DNA from: Pseudoxanthomonas sp.
GTDB taxonomy: Bacteria; Pseudomonadota; Gammaproteobacteria; Xanthomonadales; Xanthomonadaceae
DNA length: 64,000 nt
NCBI RefSeq assembly: GCF_002863005.1
Contig: NZ_PKDG01000022.1
Coordinates: 19,751-83,750 of the forward strand
Direction: 5' to 3'
The position numbers and the translations under genes were made by a program. Positions 1 through 9,031 of the stretch are shown here, piece after piece (positions within the stretch are counted from its first letter, which is position 1; each line of letters opens with the position of its first letter). The notes under the pieces were generated by a model that saw only the letters and a program-made list of their open reading frames with translations, made no database searches and was not told where the DNA came from.

Positions 1-679
1 AGCCCGGCAGGTGGGCCAGCGCATCGACCATGTCGGTCAGGCTGGTCAGCGGCAGGTCCAGGCTGACCATGCCGCGTGTGCGGGCGCCGCGCCCGGGTTC
101 GCGCAGTGGCATGTTGTAGGTGACCATCCACACGTCGCCGGCGGTCTGGTTGAGGTACGGCTCCGACCACCAGCCCGCGGGTGCGGCCACGGTGCGCTGG
201 TACCAGCCCTGTTCGCGGAAGGCATATCCGTCGGCGATGAAATCGCGGTCGCTGCCGTTCGCGGCCACGTAGCGCGCGAACGGCGCGTCCTCCTTCGCGC
301 GCGCCTCCAGGATCAGCAGGCCGCCCACGCAACCGGGCGTGGCCTTCACCATCGCGCGCAGGGTGGTGGTCAATTCGTCGGGCGACAGCTGCGCGTTGCC
401 CACCAGTTCCGACATGCCCTGCGTGGTGATGGTCACCACGTGCAATGCGCCGTCGATCCGCTGCGCGGCTTCCTGCGCCGTCGCCTGCGTGTCGCGGCGC
501 GCGTCGTCCAGGATCATGCGGCGCGCGTACCACGCGGTCGCCACCACCAGCAGCACCAGCAGCACCACGTTGACCAGGCCGGCCCACAGGGCGATGCGCG
601 TGCGCAGGCTGCTGCGCCAGTGCGCGGCACCGGCGACATCGCGTTCTGGCACGACACTGCTGGGCACTGCGTTGCGCAT
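1..679 (-). CDS. Membrane sensor protein, N-terminal part (dCache-like), truncated by the window edge
   Basis: An open frame runs from an ATG at 679 off the left edge, giving 226 codons with no stop. Residues about 31-50 form a transmembrane helix (leucine/valine rich, after an arginine-rich cytoplasmic start). They are followed by an extracytoplasmic domain with the GWW-EPY...DVWMVTYNMPL pattern typical of double-Cache sensor domains. Proteins of this kind end in a histidine kinase, diguanylate cyclase or SpoIIE-type phosphatase module. The effector lies outside the window, so its type cannot be told. It is transcribed away from aceE, leaving about 234 bases between the two starts. Confidence 0.75.
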   Translation of the reverse strand, partial: MRNAVPSSVVPERDVAGAAHWRSSLRTRIALWAGLVNVVLLVLLVVATAWYARRMILDDARRDTQATAQEAAQRIDGALHVVTITTQGMSELVGNAQLSPDELTTTLRAMVKATPGCVGGLLILEARAKEDAPFARYVAANGSDRDFIADGYAFREQGWYQRTVAAPAGWWSEPYLNQTAGDVWMVTYNMPLREPGRGARTRGMVSLDLPLTSLTDMVDALAHLPG

Positions 680-913
680 GCCGACCCTGTTCGTCGCGTT
701 CCCCCCGGACGCCGATCATACGCCCGCACCGCGTGCTGCATCGCAATAACCCAAAGGTCTGATTTTGGTGTGGTGGTTGTCCCGGGACAGGCACGCAATG
801 TCCTCTCCATACGCCTGCGTAGCCAGGCTCGGCGCGGGGTGCGTGCGTTACACTTCAAGGCTCTACAAGTAACGGCGACGCCACGCCCCACGCGCGGCGC
901 AACAGGAGTGGGA

Positions 914-3607
914 ATGAACTGGTTGAACGAGATGTTGCAGAGCGATCCGGACCCGCAGGAATCCCGCGAATGGATCGATTCCATGCAGGCGGTGATCGAG
1001 AAGAACGGCGCCCTGCGTGCTCACCAGTTGCTCGAAGGCATGGTCGAAGTCACCCGCCGCGCCGGTGCCTACCTGCCGTTCTCGCCGACCACCGAATACG
1101 TCAACACCATCGCGCCGCAGAACGAGGCCAAGAGCCCCGGTGACGCCGCGCTGGAATGGCGCATCCGTTCGATCATCCGCTGGAACGCGATGGCCACCGT
1201 CGTGCGCGCCAACCGCAAGCCCGGCGACCTCGGCGGCCACATCGCCAGTTTCGCCTCCGGCGCCACGCTGTACGACGTCGGCTTCAACCACTTCTGGCGC
1301 GCGCCCAGCGACAGCCATCCGGGCGACCTGCTGTTCATCCAGGGCCACAGCGCGCCGGGCATCTACGCGCGTTCGTTCCTGGAAGGCCGCATCAGCGAGC
1401 AGCAGCTCGACAACTTCCGCATGGAAGTCGACGGCCAGGGCATCTCGTCCTATCCGCATCCGTGGCTGATGCCGGATTACTGGCAGACCCCGACCGTCTC
1501 GATGGGCCTGGGCCCGCTGGCGGCGATCTACCAGGCGCAGTTCATGAAGTACCTGGAGCACCGCGGCCTGATCGAGAAGTCCGACCGCAAGGTGTGGTGC
1601 TTCATCGGCGACGGCGAGAGCGACGAGCCGGAAACCCTCGGCGCGATCGCGCTGGCTGGCCGCGAAGGCCTCGACAACCTGATCTTCGTCGTCAACTGCA
1701 ACCTGCAGCGCCTCGATGGCCCGGTGCGCGGCAACGGCAAGATCATCCAGGAACTGGAAGGCGTGTTCCGCGGCGGCGGCTGGAACGTCATCAAGCTGCT
1801 GTGGGGCAGCTACTGGGATCCGCTCCTCGCGCGCGACACCGACGGCGTGCTGAAGAAGCTGATGATGGAAACCGTCGACGGCGAATACCAGAACTGCAAG
1901 GCGTTCGGCGGCAAGTACACGCGCGACAACTTCTTCGGCAAGTACCCGGAGACGGCGGCCATGGTCGCCAACCTGTCCGACGACGACATCTGGCGCCTCA
2001 ACCGCGGCGGCCACGATCCGCACAAGGTCTACGCGGCCTACCACGAGGCGGTGAACACCAAGGGCATGCCCACGGTGATCCTGGCCAAGACGGTGAAGGG
2101 CTACGGCATGGGCTCGGCGGGCGAATCGCTCAACCCGACCCACCAGACCAAGAAGCTGGACGACGAAGCCATCCGCACGTTCCGCGACCGCTTCAACATC
2201 CCGGTCAGCGACAAGCAGCTGGAAGAATCGGCGCAGGTGCCGTTCTACCACCCGGGCGAGGACTCGCCGGAAATCCAGTACCTGAAGTCGCGCCGCGCCG
2301 CGCTCGGCGGTTACCTGCCGCAGCGTCGTCGCAAGGCCAGCGAGTCGTTCGAGACGCCGAAGCTGGAAGCCTTCGATCGCCTGCTGAAGAGCACCGGCGA
2401 CCGCGAGATTTCCACCACGATGGCGTTCGTGCAGGGCCTGAACATCGCGCTGCGCGACAAGCAGGTCGGCCCGCGCCTGGTGCCGATCGTCGCCGACGAG
2501 GCGCGCACGTTCGGCATGGAAGGCATGTTCCGCCAGATCGGCATCTACGCGCCGTTCGGCCAGAAGTACAAGCCGGTCGATGCCGACCAGCTGATGTACT
2601 ACCGCGAGGACCAGTCCGGCCAGGTGCTGCAGCAGGGCATCAGCGAGCCGGGCGCGATGTCGTCGTGGATGGCGGCGGGCACCAGCTATTCGGTCAGCAA
2701 CGTGCCGATGCTGCCGTTCTACATCTACTACTCGATGTTCGGCTTCCAGCGCATCGGCGACATCGCGTGGCAGGCGGCGGACATGCGTACGCGCGGCTTC
2801 CTGCTGGGCGGCACCGCGGGCCGCACGACGCTCAACGGTGAAGGCCTGCAGCACGAAGACGGTTTCAGCCACGTCATCGCCGGCAGCATCCCGAACGTGC
2901 GCAGCTACGACCCGACCTTCGGTTTCGAAGTCGCGGTGGTCCTGCAGCACGGCATGCAGAAGATGCTGCAGGAGCAGGTGGACGAGTACTACTACGTCAC
3001 CCTGATGAACGAGAACTACAGCCATCCGGAAATGCCTGCAGGCGCGGCCGACGGCATCATCAAGGGCATGTACCTGCTCACCGATGCCGGCAAGCCGAAG
3101 AAGGGCGAGCTGCGCGTGCAGCTGATGGGCAGCGGCACCATCCTGCGCGAGGCGATCGCGGCGGCCGAGCTGCTGGACAAGGATTTCGGCGTCACCGCCG
3201 ACATCTGGTCGTGCCCGAGCTTCAACGAGCTGCGTCGCGATGGTTTCGACGCCGAGCGCTGGAACCGCCTGAACCCGGAAGCGAAGACGCCGCGCAAGGC
3301 GTACGTGACGGAACTGCTGGAAGGCCGCCAGGGTCCTGCCATCGCTGCCACCGACTACGTGCGCGCCTACAGCGACCAGATCCGCGCGTTCGTGCCGATG
3401 GCGTACACGGCCCTGGGCACGGATGGCTTCGGCCGCAGCGACACCCGCGCCAACCTGCGCCGCCACTTCGAAGTGGACCGCTACTACATCGCCCACGCCG
3501 CCATCGCCGCCCTGGCGAAGGAAGGCAAGATGACCGCCAAGGACGTCGCCCGCGCGATCAAGCAGTACAAGATCGATGTGGAGAAAGCGAACCCGGTGAC
3601 GGTGTGA
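914..3607 (+). CDS. aceE: Pyruvate dehydrogenase E1 component, homodimeric type
   Basis: 897 aa, close to the 887 aa E. coli AceE. It decarboxylates pyruvate with thiamine diphosphate and passes the acetyl group to the lipoyl E2 of the pyruvate dehydrogenase complex in the cytosol. The ThDP-binding GDGESDEPE motif starts near residue 232 and its asparagine partner lies in VNCNLQRLDG near 260. The C-terminal transketolase-like domains are complete. The ATG at 914 is preceded by AGGAGTGGGA; the same frame stays open far upstream, but that part has no recognisable protein. aceF and lpd are not next to it, and a hairpin terminator follows. Confidence 0.97.
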   Translation: MNWLNEMLQSDPDPQESREWIDSMQAVIEKNGALRAHQLLEGMVEVTRRAGAYLPFSPTTEYVNTIAPQNEAKSPGDAALEWRIRSIIRWNAMATVVRANRKPGDLGGHIASFASGATLYDVGFNHFWRAPSDSHPGDLLFIQGHSAPGIYARSFLEGRISEQQLDNFRMEVDGQGISSYPHPWLMPDYWQTPTVSMGLGPLAAIYQAQFMKYLEHRGLIEKSDRKVWCFIGDGESDEPETLGAIALAGREGLDNLIFVVNCNLQRLDGPVRGNGKIIQELEGVFRGGGWNVIKLLWGSYWDPLLARDTDGVLKKLMMETVDGEYQNCKAFGGKYTRDNFFGKYPETAAMVANLSDDDIWRLNRGGHDPHKVYAAYHEAVNTKGMPTVILAKTVKGYGMGSAGESLNPTHQTKKLDDEAIRTFRDRFNIPVSDKQLEESAQVPFYHPGEDSPEIQYLKSRRAALGGYLPQRRRKASESFETPKLEAFDRLLKSTGDREISTTMAFVQGLNIALRDKQVGPRLVPIVADEARTFGMEGMFRQIGIYAPFGQKYKPVDADQLMYYREDQSGQVLQQGISEPGAMSSWMAAGTSYSVSNVPMLPFYIYYSMFGFQRIGDIAWQAADMRTRGFLLGGTAGRTTLNGEGLQHEDGFSHVIAGSIPNVRSYDPTFGFEVAVVLQHGMQKMLQEQVDEYYYVTLMNENYSHPEMPAGAADGIIKGMYLLTDAGKPKKGELRVQLMGSGTILREAIAAAELLDKDFGVTADIWSCPSFNELRRDGFDAERWNRLNPEAKTPRKAYVTELLEGRQGPAIAATDYVRAYSDQIRAFVPMAYTALGTDGFGRSDTRANLRRHFEVDRYYIAHAAIAALAKEGKMTAKDVARAIKQYKIDVEKANPVTV

Positions 3608-3652
3608 TGCACGCCGTTCCTCCCCGTACGCGGCGAGGATGACCGGACGAAG

Positions 3653-3675
3653 AAGCGGCCCATGGCCGCTTTTTT
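3653..3675 (+). terminator. Rho-independent terminator after aceE
   Basis: AAGCGGCC and GGCCGCTT form an 8-bp stem around a CAT loop, followed by a run of six T. It lies about 45 bases after the aceE stop. Confidence 0.85.
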
Positions 3676-3688
3676 GTTGCCCGAGCGA

Positions 3689-3717
3689 TTGACAGTCCGT
3701 GAACCAAGGTTCACAGT
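3689..3717 (+). promoter_or_regulatory. Promoter with dyad operator of the toxin-antitoxin pair
   Basis: A perfect -35 box TTGACA (3689-3694) is followed by a perfect 16-bp palindrome GTGAACC-AA-GGTTCAC (3699-3714), which fills the spacer up to a weak -10 (CACAGT, 3712-3717). A dyad inside the promoter spacer, upstream of a toxin-antitoxin operon, fits autorepression by the antitoxin. The site is seen; its binding is inferred. Confidence 0.6.
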
Positions 3718-3749
3718 TCAGGCCGCATCGACGTCAAGGATGACGCTGC

Positions 3750-4046
3750 ATGATGGAGGTCAGGAAGACACGGATATTCGAGGACTGGCTTGTTTCGCTG
3801 CGCGACCGGCAGGCGAGGATGCGTATCCAGGCGCGGATCGATCGGCTCGCCTTCGGCAACCCGGGACAGCATCGCGTGCTGACCGGCGGAGTGTGCGAGA
3901 TGAAGATCGATTGCGGCCAGGGTTACCGCGTTTATTTCACCCGCCACGGTGACGCATGGGTCGTGCTGCTGTGCGGAGGCGACAAGGCATCGCAGCGAGC
4001 GGACATCAAGATGGCGTTGGCGCTGGCGAGCGCGTTGGAGAACTGA
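3750..4046 (+). CDS. RelE/ParE-family toxin, HigB-like addiction module killer protein
   Basis: 98 aa, basic, of the short RelE-fold family in which the toxin gene comes first and the HTH antitoxin second (HI1419/HI1420 type). Visible marks are the N-terminal TRIFEDWLVSLRDRQARMRI helix-turn-helix hairpin, the strand series GGVCEMKIDCGQGYRVYF and the C-terminal VVLLCGGDKASQRADI. The first of two consecutive ATG codons was taken as the start. Family members are expected to act on mRNA or the ribosome; that is family knowledge and untested here. The stop is 1 base before the antitoxin ATG, so the two are cotranscribed. Confidence 0.9.
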   Translation: MMEVRKTRIFEDWLVSLRDRQARMRIQARIDRLAFGNPGQHRVLTGGVCEMKIDCGQGYRVYFTRHGDAWVVLLCGGDKASQRADIKMALALASALEN

Positions 4047-4047
4047 C

Positions 4048-4434
4048 ATGGCACTGAAGACCACGCCGTGGGATTCGGCGGAATACCTGAAGACGGAGGC
4101 GGACATCACCGCCTATCTGGATGCGTGCTTCGAGGAGGCTGGCGATGATCCCGCGTTCCTGGTGCATGCGCTGGGTGTGGCGGCGCGTGCGCGCAACATG
4201 AGCCAATTGGCGCGCGACACCGGATTGACGCGCGAGGGCCTGTACAAGGCGTTGTCCAGCAGCGGAAATCCGAGCTTCGGCACGGTGCTGAAAGTGGCCG
4301 ATGCGATGGGCTATCGGTTCGCGCTGGTCAGCAAGCGGGCCAAACCAAGTCGCAGGGCGGGCAAGCGGGCCTTGGTGCCGGATGCACCGACCGGCGCAGG
4401 CAAGCGGCGTGTCGCGCAGGCCAGGCAGGGATGA
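4048..4434 (+). CDS. Antitoxin with HTH, partner of the upstream HigB-like toxin
   Basis: 128 aa. The first 100 residues match the HI1420-like antitoxin family: WDSAEYLKTEADITAYLDA near the N-terminus, then an HTH core ARARNMSQLARDTGLTREGLYKALS and a NPSFGTVLKVADAMGYRF helix. The last 25 residues are a basic tail rich in Lys, Arg and Ala that is not part of the usual domain. It should neutralise the toxin and bind the dyad at 3699-3714. The start is set by the 1-base gap to the toxin stop. The longer in-frame extension upstream lies inside the toxin gene and was rejected. Confidence 0.88.
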   Translation: MALKTTPWDSAEYLKTEADITAYLDACFEEAGDDPAFLVHALGVAARARNMSQLARDTGLTREGLYKALSSSGNPSFGTVLKVADAMGYRFALVSKRAKPSRRAGKRALVPDAPTGAGKRRVAQARQG

Positions 4435-4468
4435 GGAACACCACTGTCAGGCAGCGTGCAGCTTCGGC

Positions 4469-5563
4469 ATGACGCTCACCCTCGACCACCTGCGCCGCTA
4501 TGCCATCGCGCGCAGCCTGTTCAAACCGACCACCCTGCCGCGGGCGATCCAGCGGCTGGGTTTCGTGCAGGCGGACCCGATCCGGGCGCCGGCACGCGCG
4601 CAGGACCTCACCCTGCGCCACCGTGTCGCCGGTTACCGCGCCGGTGATCTGGAAAGGCGGTATCCGCGGCTGCCGCTGGAAGAAGACTTCTTCGTTAACT
4701 ACGGTTTCCTGCCGCGCGCACATCACCAGCTGATGCATCCGCGCACGGCCCGCGAAGCATGGAAGCCCGCGCGCTGGAAGCAGGCGCGTGCGGTACTGGA
4801 TTTCGTCAGTGAGCGCGGCACGTCGCATCCACGCGACGTGGATGCGCACTTCGGGCATGGCAAGACGACCAACTGGTTCGGTGGTTCGTCGAACGCGAGC
4901 ACGCAGTTGCTGGACGGCATGCACTACCGCGGGCTGTTGCGGGTCGCGCGTCGCGAGGGCGGTACGCGGGTCTATGCGCCGCGCATCGGCGAAGCGACGC
5001 CGGTTGCAATGTCCGACGCGGAGGCGCGGCTGGACGCGTTGCTCGACATCATCGTCAACAAGTACGCGCCGTTGCCGGCGGCCAGTCTGGGCCAGTTGCT
5101 GGGCTATCTGCGCAGCGGCGTGCCGCAGTGGGCGGGCCTGCGTGCGGCGGCGCTGAAGCGTGCGCGCCAGCGCTTGGGCACGGCACGGGTCGACGGGGTG
5201 GACTGGTACTGGCCGGCAGACGAAGATCCGCGCTCACGGCGCTGGAAGCCGGATGACCAGATGCGCCTGCTGACGCCGTTCGATCCGGTGGTGTGGGACC
5301 GGCGCCGCTTCGAGATGTTCTGGGGCTGGACGTATCGCTTCGAGGCGTACACGCCGGCACCGAAGCGGAAGTTGGGGTATTACGCGCTACCAGTGCTGTG
5401 GGGCGACCGGGTGATCGGGTGGGCGAATCTCAGCGTAATCGATGGGGGGCTGCGGTCGACGTTTGGGTATGTGGACGGGAAGGCGCCGCTGGATAGGGCG
5501 TTTCGGGGTGGGCTTGATGGGGAATTGGAGCGTATTCGGGCGTTCCTGGGTCTGCTTGAATGA
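4469..5563 (+). CDS. Winged-helix DNA glycosylase of the YcaQ (HTH_42) family
   Basis: 364 aa. It has the family's opening LRRYAIARSLF...AIQRLGFVQADPIRAPARAQDLTL, which includes the Q-x-D motif (QAD) implicated in catalysis by YcaQ enzymes. It then shows the DFFVNYGFLPRAH segment and a late LLTPFDPVVWDRRRFEMFWGW block typical of the family. E. coli YcaQ is about 410 aa and unhooks interstrand crosslinks; this one may do likewise, but substrate is not readable. The ATG at 4469 gives the family N-terminus. It marks the left border of the low-G+C module that begins just downstream. Confidence 0.85.
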   Translation: MTLTLDHLRRYAIARSLFKPTTLPRAIQRLGFVQADPIRAPARAQDLTLRHRVAGYRAGDLERRYPRLPLEEDFFVNYGFLPRAHHQLMHPRTAREAWKPARWKQARAVLDFVSERGTSHPRDVDAHFGHGKTTNWFGGSSNASTQLLDGMHYRGLLRVARREGGTRVYAPRIGEATPVAMSDAEARLDALLDIIVNKYAPLPAASLGQLLGYLRSGVPQWAGLRAAALKRARQRLGTARVDGVDWYWPADEDPRSRRWKPDDQMRLLTPFDPVVWDRRRFEMFWGWTYRFEAYTPAPKRKLGYYALPVLWGDRVIGWANLSVIDGGLRSTFGYVDGKAPLDRAFRGGLDGELERIRAFLGLLE

Positions 5564-5745
5564 AAAACACGCTTAGTATTGGCGAAGATCGACGTGTTAT
5601 AGCTAAGCTAAGTTGTTAAAAATCAGTGTTTGAGTGCGCCCTCTTACTTTCGCGAACACGTCGCTCGCTTGGAGCTGAGTCGAGCAGACACGCGCCGTGA
5701 GGGGACTTAGAGTTTGCGAGATGCTTGATGTATTCCTAGGTAAAG

Positions 5746-8109
5746 GTGGCGAGCTTGTCAAAGAATGATGGACTACATTTTGATGTCAGCACCGGCTTGA
5801 AGCGGGTGCTCGGCCGCGAGCTAATTACAGATGACGAAGTCGCAATCTTCGAGCTCGTAAAAAACTCATTTGATGCAAGCGCGAGCAGTGTCCAGCTCTA
5901 CTTTGGAGATGAAGTAATTTGTGTTGCCGACAATGGCGTCGGAATGTCCTACGAGGACCTGACAAGCAAGTGGTTGTTCGTGGCCTACTCATCGAAGCGC
6001 TCAGACGAGCGGGCGGATGACTTTCGGAATCTCGCAGCGGACCGTCGGCACTATGCTGGCAGCAAAGGCATAGGAAGATTCTCTTCCGATCGCTTGGGAG
6101 AGGAAGTCGTCATTCAGAGTCGTACACACGGGGCGGGCGAAACCGTCCATCAGTTGACCGTAGATTGGGAATTATTCGAGAAGGACTCTAAAGAGCATTT
6201 CGATAAGGTCCCGGTTGCCTATGTCAGTAAGCAATCTTTTGATGTGCCTACAGAGCTGCGCGGCTTTGATGGCGCGACTGAGCACGGAACGGTCGTGACG
6301 ATTCGCAGGCTGAGGCGCCCTTGGACTCGGCAGAGGATCTTGGAGCTAAAAGCATCGCTAGCGAAGTTGATCAATCCTTTTGGAGAGGGGGTGGATGGAT
6401 TTGGGATCGACATTCTTGCGCCTAATGAGGTTGCCCATGACGAAAGACTGATCAGCTCCTCCGCAAAGAAGGATGAGGAGCCTTTGTCGAAAGACTTGGT
6501 TAACGGCCGAATCGGCAATTTCATATTCTCGACCCTTCGGGAAAAGACCACCTTTATTAGCGTATCGATCGAAGAGGGGGAGCTGCGCACTACGCTTACG
6601 GATCGCGGCGAACTGATCTATCGGATTGCGGAGCCGAACACTTACGAGCTCCTGGAGCTCGCAGAATTCAGGTGCGATATCTACTATCTGAATCAATCTG
6701 CGAAACTTACTTTTGCACGAAGAGTCGGCCTGCCTTCTCTGCAGTTTGGATCCGTGTTCCTTTTCAGGAACAACTTTAGGGTTTATCCGGTTGGCGAGGA
6801 CGGAAATGATTGGTTTGGGTTTGATCGGAGAAAACAGCAGGGTTACGCAAGATTTCTCGGAACGCGCGAGATTATTGGCCGCGTTGACGTGTCCGGTTCG
6901 GATAAAGACTTCCAAGAAGCGTCGAGTCGAAATCAAGGACTAATAGAGACGCCGGCTGTAGAGCAGTTGCGCAAAGCGGTTATGGATCACTGTTTAAAGC
7001 GTCTAGAGAAGTACGTGGTGCCGGTCTCTTGGATCGACAAGGGGGACGCCACCGCAGAGGATCTATCGAGACTGATGACGGATCCAGGACGAGCCCGTGT
7101 AACCGCGGCCGTAGCGAGTCTCGTCGACAACGAGACGGTCCGCTTGCTGGAGTACAGCACTCGCCTAGTGGATCTTATTAACGAGCGTTCAGGAGAATTT
7201 GAAACGTCGCTGGTTGGCTTGCGATCAATCGCAGAAAAGATGGGTGACCAGGGAATGCTTGCTAGGATTGAGGCTGCCGAACATCGGTTCGATGATCTCA
7301 AAAAATCGGAGGCCGATGCTCGGCGAGTTGCCGACAGAGCGATGGCAGTAGCTGAAGCAGCGACTCGTCGCGCCGACGCGGCTGAAGTCGAGGTGGAGAC
7401 TGAGCGGCGGCGCGGCCACTTTCTTGAGTCATTTGTAGGTGCGGATACAGCGACTATTCTGAATTTGCACCATCAAGTTACTATCTATGCCGTAGATATC
7501 GCTCAACAAATTGAGAACTTTCTTAGTCAGACGTCTGAGAAGACATCAATTCCGCGAGAGGATGTTCTAAGAACCCTGGAGCAGATGGCTTTCCTCAATA
7601 AGAAAATCATGTCGATTACGAGATTCGCCACCAGGGCAAATTTCAAACTCGATTCCGAGAAAATTGAAACTGATCTCGCCGCTTTTATATATGACTACAT
7701 TGAGCAGATCGCTCGCACTACCAGTAGTGCCCGCCTGCAAATAATTGCGGAGAATAGTCATCCAGGACTGAAGGTGCGGTTCAATCCTATTGATGCAGCT
7801 ATTGTGGTCGACAATCTGATTAGCAACGCCAGAAGGTCGAGATCATCACGAATTAAGTTCGTTATTACTCAAAAAGACAAAGCTAGCCTCACAATTCATG
7901 TGAGCGACAACGGGCGAGGGCTGAGTGAGGGAACAAGTCGCTCGCGCATCTTTGAAATGGGATATACGACTACACAAGGCTCCGGTCTTGGGCTTTACCA
8001 TGTCCGGCAAGCACTTGGGGAAATGGGCGGAAGTATCGAGCTTGATGATGAGGTGCAGTCAGGCCTCGGATTCGTAATTACGATTGCGATTACGAGGAGG
8101 GGAGCATGA
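5746..8109 (+). CDS. Histidine kinase-like ATPase with two GHKL domains (Hsp90/MORC-type N-terminus, kinase C-terminus)
   Basis: 787 aa, probably soluble since no transmembrane helix is visible. Residues about 30-120 are an Hsp90/MORC-like ATPase: FELVKNSFDA (36-44), DNGVGM (62-67) and GSKGIGRFSSDRLG (105-118). A transducer-like middle follows (about 255-420) with NDWFGFDRRK and a DFQEASSRNQG stretch known from Hsp90-like ATPases. A coiled coil spans about 500-560. The C-terminus is a kinase core: DHp-like helix with H575/H576, N-box around N690-N694, DNGRG (721-725), GSGLGLYHVRQ (745-755). The GTG at 5746 is the chosen start; a TTG at 5755 is possible. The stop overlaps the next ATG by 4 bases. 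Codon use is far less G+C-rich than the flanks. Confidence 0.85.
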   Translation: MASLSKNDGLHFDVSTGLKRVLGRELITDDEVAIFELVKNSFDASASSVQLYFGDEVICVADNGVGMSYEDLTSKWLFVAYSSKRSDERADDFRNLAADRRHYAGSKGIGRFSSDRLGEEVVIQSRTHGAGETVHQLTVDWELFEKDSKEHFDKVPVAYVSKQSFDVPTELRGFDGATEHGTVVTIRRLRRPWTRQRILELKASLAKLINPFGEGVDGFGIDILAPNEVAHDERLISSSAKKDEEPLSKDLVNGRIGNFIFSTLREKTTFISVSIEEGELRTTLTDRGELIYRIAEPNTYELLELAEFRCDIYYLNQSAKLTFARRVGLPSLQFGSVFLFRNNFRVYPVGEDGNDWFGFDRRKQQGYARFLGTREIIGRVDVSGSDKDFQEASSRNQGLIETPAVEQLRKAVMDHCLKRLEKYVVPVSWIDKGDATAEDLSRLMTDPGRARVTAAVASLVDNETVRLLEYSTRLVDLINERSGEFETSLVGLRSIAEKMGDQGMLARIEAAEHRFDDLKKSEADARRVADRAMAVAEAATRRADAAEVEVETERRRGHFLESFVGADTATILNLHHQVTIYAVDIAQQIENFLSQTSEKTSIPREDVLRTLEQMAFLNKKIMSITRFATRANFKLDSEKIETDLAAFIYDYIEQIARTTSSARLQIIAENSHPGLKVRFNPIDAAIVVDNLISNARRSRSSRIKFVITQKDKASLTIHVSDNGRGLSEGTSRSRIFEMGYTTTQGSGLGLYHVRQALGEMGGSIELDDEVQSGLGFVITIAITRRGA

Positions 8110-9029
8110 GGCTTGATTTCAATGTTTTGTGGGTTGACGACCAGCCCGCAAGAGTCGCAAATCAGATCATAGGCATCAAAGCTAAGATGTCTGCTGAAGG
8201 ATTTGACTTCAGGGCGAAGCAATGCATTTCAATCGATCAGGTTGAAGACACGATTCTTGAGAATGTATTTACGGATGAAGTGGATCTGATCCTAGTAGAT
8301 TGGGATCTGGGAAATGGCGATCACGGTGAGGATGCTATTGAGAGAATTCGCTCGGTAGTTCAGTACAAAGACGTTGTCTTCTATTCTGGGCAGCTGACAG
8401 TTGCCGAGTTGAGAGAGAAAGCGTACGAGAAGAAGTTGGAAGGAATTTACTGCGCAAGTAGAGAGGATTTGGTTGACGAAGTTTTAGGTGTATTTGATTC
8501 GCTTATTAAGAAGGTGCTCGATCTCGATCACACCCGAGGAATCGTGATGGGCGCCACAAGCGATATTGACCATATGGTCAACGCATGCCTGGAGTTGGCT
8601 CATAGCAAGCTGGACGATGCGGGCAAGGCGAAGTTCATTGCGGATGCAATTAGGAGAGTAGACGAACAAGTCGATAACGTGACGCGGCAAGGTGCAAAGC
8701 TCAAAGGTGATCCCAGCGTGGAGGCACTTTTCAAGGCGCACATGCTTTTTACGTCCGATCACCGTCTACGATTTCTGGCAAGTATTCTGGGGACTGCCGA
8801 GTTTGCTGCCTATGCGACAGGCGCGCAGACGGTCCAGTCTTACCGAGACGGAGTGGTGCGCAGTCGCAACAAGCTAGGACATGTGATCCTGGTGCCTGAA
8901 GGAAAGCCGGATAGCGTGATGGACGACGTAGGGGTAGTTGTCGGCATCGCTGAGATGCGCGAGCTACGCAAGCTTATCTTGGCGTTGCGTACCGAATTCC
9001 GGACTCTATTGGATACATTGAGGGCGTGA
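8106..9029 (+). CDS. Response regulator with C-terminal HEPN-like domain
   Basis: 307 aa. The N-terminal 125 residues are a receiver: acidic pair D11/D12, phosphoacceptor D65 in LILVDWD, and S94 in VFYSGQ. The usual lysine of the last strand is missing (sequence EGIYCAS, 112-118). The C-terminal 180 residues are helical and match no DNA-binding output domain. They contain RNKLGH (254-259), the R-N-x3-H form of the HEPN ribonuclease motif, followed by a last helix. I infer a receiver-HEPN fusion, that is, a toxin or RNase effector switched by phosphorylation. It is translationally coupled to the kinase (ATGA overlap) and ends 2 bases from the convergent methyltransferase. Family assignment of the C-terminal domain needs a profile search. 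Confidence 0.75.
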   Translation: MRLDFNVLWVDDQPARVANQIIGIKAKMSAEGFDFRAKQCISIDQVEDTILENVFTDEVDLILVDWDLGNGDHGEDAIERIRSVVQYKDVVFYSGQLTVAELREKAYEKKLEGIYCASREDLVDEVLGVFDSLIKKVLDLDHTRGIVMGATSDIDHMVNACLELAHSKLDDAGKAKFIADAIRRVDEQVDNVTRQGAKLKGDPSVEALFKAHMLFTSDHRLRFLASILGTAEFAAYATGAQTVQSYRDGVVRSRNKLGHVILVPEGKPDSVMDDVGVVVGIAEMRELRKLILALRTEFRTLLDTLRA

Positions 9030-9031
9030 AT

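Noticed and set aside
863..3496. Long open frame on the minus strand opposite aceE (877 residues)
   Set aside because: It mirrors aceE and has arginine/alanine/valine-biased composition with no motif. High G+C genes commonly give such antisense frames.
5721..5768. A 15-codon peptide frame starting ATGCTTGATG before the kinase gene
   Set aside because: No ribosome-binding site and no similarity; it overlaps the kinase start out of frame.
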